Shown here one piece after another: positions 1 to 4,844 of a stretch of DNA of 5,052 bases (within the stretch, counting starts at the first letter, position 1; each line of letters opens with the position of its first letter). The stretch is taken from contig JAFYMM010000365.1 of NCBI GenBank assembly GCA_017550055.1, positions 1-5,052 of the forward strand, written 5' to 3'. The translations under genes and the position numbers were made by a program. The stretch comes from Paludibacteraceae bacterium. GTDB lineage: Bacteria > Bacteroidota > Bacteroidia > Bacteroidales > Paludibacteraceae. The notes beneath the pieces were generated by a model that saw only the letters and a program-made list of their open reading frames with translations, was not told the DNA's origin and ran no database searches.

Positions 1-9
1 CTCTCCTTA

Positions 10-108
10 CCTACAACATACCATAAATATACTATAAATATACCATAAATATAGGATAAATATAGGATAAATATAGGATAAATATACTATAAACATACTA
101 TAACCATA
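10..108. repeat. 11-bp tandem repeat (minisatellite), nine units
   Basis: Nine consecutive 11-base units start at 10, 21, 32, 43, 54, 65, 76, 87 and 98. The core is ATAAATATA, preceded by a variable dinucleotide (CC, CT or GG). The three central units (54-86) are identical GGATAAATATA copies. The flanking units diverge, the first (CCTACAACATA) and last (CTATAACCATA) most of all. A homogeneous centre with worn edges is what replication slippage produces. The repeat ends 113 bases before the first gene and just upstream of its probable promoter. The 11-base period is close to one DNA helical turn, so the AT-rich steps fall on one face of the helix, which may favour bending; that is inference. 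No reading frame is supported here. Confidence 0.93.
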
Positions 109-150
109 CCTCCGAAGATATTTCTATTAAACATCTAATTTAACAAAAAT

Positions 151-179
151 TATGAATTTTCAACTATGAATTATGAATT
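151..179. repeat. Cluster of three TATGAATT direct repeats
   Basis: The octamer TATGAATT occurs at 151-158, 165-172 and 172-179, giving start spacings of 14 and 7 bases; the last two share one base. It lies between the 11-bp minisatellite and the first gene and overlaps the candidate -33 element of the FKBP operon. Low-complexity AT-rich repeats of this sort are common in Bacteroidota intergenic DNA, so a specific function is not implied. Confidence 0.7.
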
Positions 180-195
180 AAAATAACTAACTTTG
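165..195 (+). promoter_or_regulatory. Probable Bacteroidales-type promoter of the FKBP operon
   Basis: TAACTTTG at 188-195 matches the Bacteroidales -7 consensus TAnnTTTG exactly. A weak -33 element, TATG (consensus TTTG, three of four), lies at 165-168 with a 19-base spacer. Transcription would begin near 200, leaving a leader of about 20 bases before the ATG at 222. No Shine-Dalgarno sequence precedes that ATG, which is usual in this phylum. The -7 match is good; the -33 assignment is uncertain. Confidence 0.55.
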
Positions 196-221
196 CAAGT
201 CAAATTTTAAACTAAAATACA

Positions 222-818
222 ATGGATAAAACAAGTTATGCAGTTGGCCTAAGTTTTGGTCAACATCTTGCTCAAAGCAAAATTAAAGGTCTTGACTATC
301 AATCTTTTGCGAAAGGTGTAGAAGCAATGTGCGAAGGTAAACAACCAGAAATCGATCTCAAAGAAGCACAAGAATTATTAAATAAATTTTTCGCTAAGCT
401 CGAAGAAGAAGCAAAAGCTCAATTTGCTCAAGTTCGCGAAGCAGGCGAAAAATTCTTGGAAGAAAACGCAAAACGTGCAAACGTCGTAACTCTCCCAAGC
501 GGTCTTCAATACGAAATCATCACCGAAGCAATCGGACAAAAACCTGTTGCAACCGACAAGGTTAAAGTTCACTATCATGGTACATTAATCGATGGCACAG
601 TTTTTGATAGTTCAGTACGTCGTGGCGAGCCTGCTACATTCGGCGTTACTCAAGTGATTCAAGGCTGGGTCGAAGGTCTCCAACTCATGCCTGTTGGCTC
701 AAAATGGAAACTCTACATCCCTTACAACCTCGCTTACGGCGAACAAGGCGCAGGTCAAATGATTGCTCCTTTCTCAGCTCTCATCTTTGAAGTTGAACTC
801 CTCGAAATCGTTAAATAA
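222..818 (+). CDS. FKBP-type peptidyl-prolyl cis-trans isomerase, cytoplasmic (FklB-like)
   Basis: This 198-residue protein should catalyse cis-trans isomerisation of X-proline bonds during protein folding. It has no signal peptide or membrane segment, so it is probably cytoplasmic. Residues 1-70 form the helical FKBP N-terminal (dimerisation/chaperone) region, beginning with the typical SYAVGLSFG segment. A charged helix at about 55-86 links it to the FKBP domain at about 92-198. Residues matching the FKBP12 drug-binding pocket are all present: Tyr118 (in VHYHG), Phe128-Asp129, Val145-Ile146, Trp149, Tyr173 in LAYGE and Phe189. The protein is thus expected to be an active isomerase of the size of E. 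coli FklB. The C-terminal domain is rich in CTC leucine codons, which may indicate strong expression. The next gene begins 18 bases after the stop and encodes a close paralogue, so the two are very probably cotranscribed. Confidence 0.93.
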   Translation: MDKTSYAVGLSFGQHLAQSKIKGLDYQSFAKGVEAMCEGKQPEIDLKEAQELLNKFFAKLEEEAKAQFAQVREAGEKFLEENAKRANVVTLPSGLQYEIITEAIGQKPVATDKVKVHYHGTLIDGTVFDSSVRRGEPATFGVTQVIQGWVEGLQLMPVGSKWKLYIPYNLAYGEQGAGQMIAPFSALIFEVELLEIVK

Positions 819-836
819 TTAAAATAAACAAACACA

Positions 837-2063
837 ATGAAAAAAATCTTTGCATTACTATTGGCTGTAGCAATCACTGCGCCAGTATTTATGTCTTGTG
901 GCAAAAACGCTGTAAGCGTAAAAACTCAAAGCGACTCTATCAACTATGCTCTCGGAGCAGCAAATGCAGGCGGTATTCGTCAATATGTTTTGATGGCTGA
1001 CACTGCCGATATCACAAAAGTTAACGAATTCTGTAAGGGTATCGAAAATTCATTGAAAAAACAAACTCCATCTGAACGCCTCGCTATCGAAGGTTACAGA
1101 ATGGGTGTCTCAATGAAAAAAGAAATCGAAACAGGTTTCTTGTTCAACGACTCAACAATCCCTGCAAAAACAGATTTAATCATTTCTTCTTTCAAAGCTC
1201 AATTAAACAGAGAAGAATGTTTTACAAACGCTGAAGAAGGCATGCAATACTTCCAAAACATCATGGGAGCATCTATGCAAACAGGCGAATCTGCAAACCT
1301 TACTCCTGAGCAAGCCGACACTATCAATATGCTTCTCGGTATTATCAATGGTAACGGTGCTCGCAAATTCATTCTTGGTGCCGACACTGCGAAAAAAGAC
1401 ATCAAAGTCTTTGTTTCTGAATTCGAAAAAGGTCTAAACAACGCTAGCGACAACGAACTCTACGTTAAAGGTCTTGAAATTGGTTCTACATTGAATCAAC
1501 AATTCTCTCGTAGCGAATATCTTTTCAACGATTCAACAATCGAATTGAAATTAGATATCATCAAAGTAGCCCTTCTCGATAACCTCAAAAAAGAAGCTAA
1601 TGTTCTTATGAACGCAGAAGACGCAACTGAATGGCTCAACAAAACAATGGAAGCTAAAGAAGCTGAAAAAAATAAAGGACTTGCTGCCGAAGGCGAAGCA
1701 TTCTTAGCTGAAAATGCAAAACGTGAAGGCGTATTCGTTACAGAAAGCGGTCTCCAATACGAAGTAGTAACTATGGGCGAAGGCGAAAAACCAACTGCCG
1801 AAAGCACAGTAAAAGTACACTATCATGGTACTCTCATCGACGGTACAGTATTCGATAGCTCAGTGCAACGTGGTGAACCAATCGAATTCCCTCTCAACGG
1901 TGTAATCAAAGGTTGGACAGAAGGTCTTCAACTCATGCCTGTAGGCTCTAAATTCATCCTCTACATCCCTTACCAATTGGCTTATGGCGAACGTGGTGCT
2001 GGTGAACTTATTGCTCCTTATTCTGCTCTCATCTTCGAAGTTGAACTTCTCGAAATCAAATAA
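837..2063 (+). CDS. FKBP-type peptidyl-prolyl isomerase lipoprotein with duplicated N-terminal region
   Basis: This 408-residue protein is predicted to be an envelope lipoprotein foldase. The N-terminus (MKK, then a hydrophobic stretch at 4-18) ends in a lipobox with Cys21 (FMSC), so signal peptidase II should cleave before Cys21. The residues after it (GKNAVSV) lack the acidic cluster of Bacteroidota surface-export signals, which favours a periplasm-facing location (inference). Residues 31-145 and 159-273 are two diverged copies of one helical module resembling the FKBP N-terminal region. A charged helix follows at about 272-295, then the FKBP domain at about 300-408. Pocket residues are retained: Tyr329, Phe339-Asp340, Val356-Ile357, Trp360, Tyr383 and Phe400. 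From about residue 281 onward it aligns without large gaps to the cytoplasmic paralogue upstream. Single-module FKBP lipoproteins are shorter, so the length is explained by the extra module. Transcription should end at the strong hairpin 17 bases after the stop. Confidence 0.92.
   Translation: MKKIFALLLAVAITAPVFMSCGKNAVSVKTQSDSINYALGAANAGGIRQYVLMADTADITKVNEFCKGIENSLKKQTPSERLAIEGYRMGVSMKKEIETGFLFNDSTIPAKTDLIISSFKAQLNREECFTNAEEGMQYFQNIMGASMQTGESANLTPEQADTINMLLGIINGNGARKFILGADTAKKDIKVFVSEFEKGLNNASDNELYVKGLEIGSTLNQQFSRSEYLFNDSTIELKLDIIKVALLDNLKKEANVLMNAEDATEWLNKTMEAKEAEKNKGLAAEGEAFLAENAKREGVFVTESGLQYEVVTMGEGEKPTAESTVKVHYHGTLIDGTVFDSSVQRGEPIEFPLNGVIKGWTEGLQLMPVGSKFILYIPYQLAYGERGAGELIAPYSALIFEVELLEIK
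927..1655 (+). repeat. Internal protein duplication within the FKBP lipoprotein (period about 128 residues)
   Basis: Copy 1 covers residues 31-145 (927-1271) and copy 2 residues 159-273 (1311-1655). Landmarks recur at near-constant offset: DSINYALG at 33-40 and DTINMLLG at 161-168; ADT at 54-56 and 182-184; FLFNDSTI at 101-108 and YLFNDSTI at 228-235; NAE at 131-133 and 259-261. The offset is 128 except around NDSTI, where it is 127, implying a small insertion and a compensating deletion. DNA similarity is weak outside these motifs, so the duplication is old. The glycine- and methionine-rich stretch 144-158 acts as a linker. Confidence 0.87.
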
Positions 2064-2079
2064 TCAAAAACACTATACA

Positions 2080-2113
2080 AAAAGTGGCTGACAGTATATT
2101 GTCAGCCACTTTT
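2080..2113 (+). terminator. Rho-independent terminator of the FKBP operon
   Basis: A perfect 14-bp stem pairs 2080-2093 with 2100-2113 around the six-base loop GTATAT. The stem has a GC-containing core (GTGGCTGACA) flanked by AAAA on the left and TTTT on the right. It starts 17 bases after the FKBP lipoprotein stop codon. Because the A and T tracts are symmetrical it may also stop leftward transcription, backing up the ferredoxin terminator next to it. Confidence 0.9.
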
Positions 2114-2133
2114 ATAATACACCTAAAAGCTCT

Positions 2134-2172
2134 AAAAAAAACAAACCGCCTAACACATGTCAAGCGGTTTTT
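2134..2172 (-). terminator. Rho-independent terminator of the ferredoxin gene
   Basis: Read on the minus strand, a seven-pair stem (2164-2170 with 2143-2149, AAACCGC/GCGGTTT) continues through five more pairs (2159-2163 with 2150-2154) to a four-base loop, ATGT. A run of eight U follows, templated by 2134-2141. Two of the inner pairs are G-U wobbles that would be A-C mismatches in a plus-strand transcript. The full hairpin therefore forms only in the leftward RNA, matching the ferredoxin gene that ends at 2194. Confidence 0.85.
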
Positions 2173-2193
2173 AGATTTTGTTTCGTTAGCGAA

Positions 2194-2364
2194 TTATTCG
2201 CCAAGATGAATTGCTTCTGATGGACAAACTGAAGCACAAGTGCCACATTCTGTACATACTTCTGGGTCGATTTTGTAGATATCGCCCTCAGAGATAGCTT
2301 CAACAGGGCACTCACCGATACAAGTACCACAAGCAATACAATCTTCTGAAATTACGTAAGCCAT
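2194..2364 (-). CDS. 2[4Fe-4S] ferredoxin, bacterial (clostridial) type
   Basis: This 56-residue protein carries two Cys-x2-Cys-x2-Cys-x3-Cys-Pro motifs, at Cys9/12/15/19 and Cys37/40/43/47. Each half follows the usual pattern (CIACGTC...CPVEAI and CTECGTC...CPSEAI), so it should bind two [4Fe-4S] clusters. It should act as a soluble low-potential electron carrier, as in anaerobic metabolism such as pyruvate:ferredoxin oxidoreductase. The length is typical of these small ferredoxins. The frame stays open upstream to a methionine at 2448, but the consensus promoter lies inside that extension, and homologues begin at the MAYxI segment, so the start at 2364 is chosen. The gene stands alone, with its own promoter and terminator. 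The electron donor and acceptor cannot be deduced from the neighbours. Confidence 0.95.
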   Translation of the reverse strand: MAYVISEDCIACGTCIGECPVEAISEGDIYKIDPEVCTECGTCASVCPSEAIHLGE

Positions 2365-2405
2365 TGTTAAAAATTTTAATTTGTTATTAGTACTAATTAG
2401 CAGTG

Positions 2406-2436
2406 CAAATTTACGCATATTTTTTGTTATAGCAAA
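2406..2436 (-). promoter_or_regulatory. Bacteroidales consensus promoter of the ferredoxin gene
   Basis: On the minus strand, TTTG (2436-2433) is followed after exactly 19 bases by TAAATTTG (2413-2406). This is a full match to the Bacteroidales housekeeping promoter (TTTG, 19-21 bases, TAnnTTTG). Transcription should begin near 2400, giving a leader of about 35 bases. This element also fixes the ferredoxin start at 2364 rather than the in-frame ATG at 2448. Confidence 0.8.
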
Positions 2437-2478
2437 CATTTTATACAATAATTTTTATATAATTTCGTTTTAATAACG

Positions 2479-3225
2479 ATGAAAAAGATTTACTGCCTAA
2501 TAATCATAATACTTACATTTGCATCTATACAAAATATATATGCACAAAATCAGCTAACTGCCGACTACAAACGTTGGCACTATGGTGCTTTTGTTGGCAT
2601 GAATATGATGGATTTCGGCATAAAAGACAATCTGGAGAGTAATTTACGTGCAGAAATCAGAACTTGGATTCCGGGTTTTAGTGTAGGTCTTATCGGTGAA
2701 ATGCGACTAAATAATTATTTTAACCTACGCCTTGCCCCTGCTTTTCACATGGGACAATATAACGTAACTTTCTATGAAGGCTCAATTTCTTCAAACCGTT
2801 TTCATTCAAATTCAATTCATGGTTATAAAGACGTCCCTTCTAATATCGTAAGAATTCCTGTTTATGTCCGTTATAACGCTGTTCGTTTGGCTGATAGCAG
2901 ACCATATATCCTCGCAGGTGGAGGTTTGGATATAGAATGGAATATCGACAAAGACCCTGAAAATCCAATATTATTCAAACAACTTGACTATTTTACTGAA
3001 TTTGGCATAGGATGTACCTTCTACACAGAATATCTTCGTTTTTCTGTCGAAGCTAAATATTCAATCGGATTTAATAACAAATTTGTCTCATTCGATAAGC
3101 GTGCCGGCACGCATCACGAGCCTCTCACGTCTGATATTGACAATATAAACCGCGCTCTCGAAGCTCAATCAATCCAAAGTCTTAGAGCTCGAGTATTCTC
3201 ACTTGTTTTTAATATTAACATATAA
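2479..3225 (+). CDS. porT: PorT-like outer-membrane beta-barrel protein (type IX secretion)
   Basis: This 248-residue protein has a Sec signal peptide: MKK, a hydrophobic stretch at 4-18 and a likely cut after Ala22 (IYA|QNQ). The mature part reads as an outer-membrane barrel with alternating aromatic/hydrophobic strands and a C-terminal strand ending VFSLVFNINI. The order of motifs resembles PorT: HYGAFVGMNMMDF at 34-46, PGFSVGLIGEMRLNNYFNLRL at 65-85, IVRIPVYVRYNAVR at 123-136, RPYILAGGG at 141-149, and a YFTEFGIGCTFYTEYLRFSVEAKYSIGF stretch at 171-198. PorT is needed in Porphyromonas gingivalis for secretion through the type IX system. No other Por or Spr gene is visible here; scattered T9SS genes are normal in this phylum. 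Residues 207-230 form a polar segment before the last strand. A generic outer-membrane barrel remains the alternative. Its promoter is unclear: TAATTTCG at 2460-2467 is a near match to a -7 box but would leave almost no leader. Confidence 0.72.
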   Translation: MKKIYCLIIIILTFASIQNIYAQNQLTADYKRWHYGAFVGMNMMDFGIKDNLESNLRAEIRTWIPGFSVGLIGEMRLNNYFNLRLAPAFHMGQYNVTFYEGSISSNRFHSNSIHGYKDVPSNIVRIPVYVRYNAVRLADSRPYILAGGGLDIEWNIDKDPENPILFKQLDYFTEFGIGCTFYTEYLRFSVEAKYSIGFNNKFVSFDKRAGTHHEPLTSDIDNINRALEAQSIQSLRARVFSLVFNINI

Positions 3226-3255
3226 AAAAGGAGATTCTTCAAGAATCTCCTTTTT
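3224..3255. terminator. Bidirectional terminator shared by the PorT-like and phosphatase genes
   Basis: The inverted repeat GGAGATTCTT (3230-3239) / AAGAATCTCC (3241-3250) is perfect, with A6 at 3224-3229 and T5 at 3251-3255. Allowing for a minimal loop, the stem is GGAGATTC/GAATCTCC around TTCAA, extended by A-U pairs. It ends transcripts from both sides. It overlaps both genes: the PorT-like stop codon (3223-3225) touches its left edge, and the phosphatase stop (3239-3241) lies in its loop. Confidence 0.9.
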
Positions 3256-3712
3256 CTATGCTATTTATCAGACCTGCACAAGCATCTTCTAACAAATCAA
3301 TCACATATTCAAATCCTTCTTCGCCTCCATAATAAGGGTCTGGCACGCAATCTGCCAAGCAATGTTTGTCGCAATAATTAGTTGCCAATGTTACCTTCTG
3401 AAAATGTTCTGCCGAAGGTGCTCTATTGTTCAAAGCTCTACGATTCTGAGCGTCCATACAAACAATCATATCCCACTCATCCCAATCCTCACGTCGCATA
3501 GGGCGTGAAATATGAGTGATATTATATCCATGGCGTATAGCATGCGCACGCATACGAGAATCTGCTCTTTCTCCTTCATGATAGGCTTCTAGTCCAGCCG
3601 AATCAATAACAAATTGCTTGGAGAGTCCACGCTCTTCAAGCAATTTATTCATTATAGTCTCTGCCATCGGACTTCGGCAAATATTTCCAAGGCAGATGAA
3701 CAAGATTTTCAT
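3239..3712 (-). CDS. Low-molecular-weight protein tyrosine phosphatase
   Basis: This 157-residue cytoplasmic enzyme should hydrolyse phosphotyrosine on proteins through a cysteinyl-phosphate intermediate. The P-loop CLGNICRS at 7-14 supplies nucleophile Cys7 and phosphate-binding Arg13 (CX5R). Cys12, the second loop cysteine typical of the family, is also present. The general acid is Asp125 in DPYYGG (125-130). DSAGL at 37-41 and the MDAQNRR segment at 86-92 are further family landmarks. Length matches the family norm. In bacteria such enzymes often oppose tyrosine kinases that control capsule or exopolysaccharide export, but no kinase or polysaccharide gene is in the window, so the substrate is unknown. 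An extra cysteine-rich stretch (Cys114, Cys118, Cys122) precedes the catalytic Asp. The last residues (EKGDS) are encoded by the arm of the shared terminator. The gene lies 101 bases downstream of recA and may receive read-through from it. Confidence 0.94.
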   Translation of the reverse strand: MKILFICLGNICRSPMAETIMNKLLEERGLSKQFVIDSAGLEAYHEGERADSRMRAHAIRHGYNITHISRPMRREDWDEWDMIVCMDAQNRRALNNRAPSAEHFQKVTLATNYCDKHCLADCVPDPYYGGEEGFEYVIDLLEDACAGLINSIEKGDS

Positions 3713-3813
3713 AATAATTTAAAAACTGAAAATTACAAGTTGGGAACTGAAGGTTTTTAATTTTGGGGATAAAATAGAGAATTAAGAGTTGAAAAAATCT
3801 AATTCTTTACTTG
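3713..3813. other. recA-phosphatase intergenic spacer with degenerate repeats
   Basis: This 101-base AT-rich spacer has no supported open frame. AACTGAA occurs at 3724-3730 and 3745-3751, 21 bases apart. A weak inverted repeat (AGAATTA 3778-3784 with TAATTCT 3800-3806, 15-base loop) lies just downstream of recA, but lacks a GC core and a clean U-tract. On the minus strand TAATTTTC (3735-3728) is a one-mismatch -7 box for the phosphatase, without a -33 partner. Neither a firm recA terminator nor a firm phosphatase promoter can be called. Confidence 0.4.
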
Positions 3814-4827
3814 TCATTTTTTTAGTGCCTCCATAATCTTACCTTGAAGTTCTTCAAGTAATTCTGGATTATCTTGTACTAATTTCTTCGCTGCATCACG
3901 ACCTTGACCTAGTTTAGTGTCATTATAGCTAAACCATGCACCTGCTTTTTTGATTATTCCAGCTTCTACTCCAAGGTCAATAATTTCGCCAGCCAATGAA
4001 ATACCTTCTCCAAACATGATGTCAAATTCTGCTTTGCGGAAAGGAGGTGCTACTTTATTTTTTACAACCTTCACTTTTGTTTGATTGCCTAATACATTAT
4101 CTCCTTCTTTAATAGCCGATGATTTGCGAATATCAATACGTACCGAAGCATAAAATTTCAATGCATTACCACCTGTTGTCGTTTCTGGTGAACCAAACAT
4201 AACACCAATTTTTTCACGTAATTGGTTAATAAAAATACAAGTAGTATTTGTTTTATTGATGCTTGCTGTAAGTTTACGCAATGCCTGACTCATTAAGCGA
4301 GCTTGCAAACCAACTTTATTATCACCCATATCTCCTTCAAGTTCTGCTTTTGGAGTAAGTGCCGCTACTGAGTCAATAACGATAATATCAATAGCTGAAG
4401 AGCGAATTAATTGGTCTGCAACTTCAAGAGCTTGTTCTCCACTATCAGGTTGTGATATAAGAAGATTATCAATGTCAACACCAAGTTTTTCTGCGTAAAA
4501 ACGGTCAAAAGCATGTTCCGCATCAATAATCGCAGCAATACCACCAGCTTTTTGGGCTTCAGCAATTGCATGGATAGCCAATGTTGTTTTACCGCTTGAT
4601 TCTGGACCATATATTTCGATAATACGACCACGAGGATAACCTCCAACTCCAAGAGCTAAGTCCAAGCCAATTGAACCAGAGGGTATTACTCCTATTTCTT
4701 CAATATTATCTTCACCCATCTTCATGATTGTACCTTTGCCATGTTCTTTTTCAATTTTTTCCATAGCAAGCTGTAATGCCTTCAATTTATCTGCCGAAGG
4801 TGATTTTTTTTCAATTTGTTCTGCCAT
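3814..4827 (-). CDS. recA: RecA recombinase
   Basis: This 337-residue protein is the ATP-dependent strand-exchange recombinase. It forms filaments on single-stranded DNA for homologous recombination and repair. The Walker A motif GPESSGKT is at 74-81 (Lys80, Thr81), catalytic Glu104 is in DAEHA and Walker B IIVIDS is at 148-153. Loop L1 falls around EGDMGD (164-169), and loop L2 with its flanks at NQLREKIGVMFGSPETTTGG (201-220). The N-terminal polymerisation helix and the C-terminal domain (about 270-337) are intact. Two details differ from E. coli: Ser213 replaces the usual Asn in FGNPETTTGG, and the tail ends in EALKK rather than a strongly acidic stretch. The ATG is preceded by an A/T-rich leader with no Shine-Dalgarno sequence. 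The thiol peroxidase stop codon is only 17 bases upstream, so recA is probably transcribed from a promoter beyond the window. I could not find a recognisable SOS operator. Confidence 0.98.
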   Translation of the reverse strand: MAEQIEKKSPSADKLKALQLAMEKIEKEHGKGTIMKMGEDNIEEIGVIPSGSIGLDLALGVGGYPRGRIIEIYGPESSGKTTLAIHAIAEAQKAGGIAAIIDAEHAFDRFYAEKLGVDIDNLLISQPDSGEQALEVADQLIRSSAIDIIVIDSVAALTPKAELEGDMGDNKVGLQARLMSQALRKLTASINKTNTTCIFINQLREKIGVMFGSPETTTGGNALKFYASVRIDIRKSSAIKEGDNVLGNQTKVKVVKNKVAPPFRKAEFDIMFGEGISLAGEIIDLGVEAGIIKKAGAWFSYNDTKLGQGRDAAKKLVQDNPELLEELQGKIMEALKK

Positions 4828-4844
4828 AATATATTAAAATTAGA

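Noticed and set aside
10..108. CRISPR array
   Set aside because: The units are 11 bases long, contiguous and without spacers, so this is a tandem repeat, not a CRISPR.
378..578. Minus-strand open frame inside the first FKBP gene
   Set aside because: It overlaps an intact, clearly recognised gene and its phenylalanine- and cysteine-rich translation is the antisense of lysine/glutamate codons.
1199..1807. Two minus-strand open frames (1199-1453 and 1496-1807) inside the FKBP lipoprotein gene
   Set aside because: They are antisense to a well-supported coding sequence, with no recognisable domains and no promoter or start context.
2365..2448. 28-residue N-terminal extension of the ferredoxin
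   Set aside because: The consensus promoter at 2406-2436 lies inside it, and the family begins at the MAYxI segment, so the start is 2364.
2460..2467. Promoter -7 box of the PorT-like gene (TAATTTCG)
   Set aside because: It has one mismatch and no -33 partner, and would place the transcription start almost at the ATG.
3778..3806. Rho-independent terminator of recA
   Set aside because: The inverted repeat is only seven A/T-rich pairs with a 15-base loop and no clean U-tract; too weak to call.
4407..4652. Alternative minus-strand frame within recA
   Set aside because: It is a shifted frame of recA; the recA frame carries all catalytic motifs without a break.
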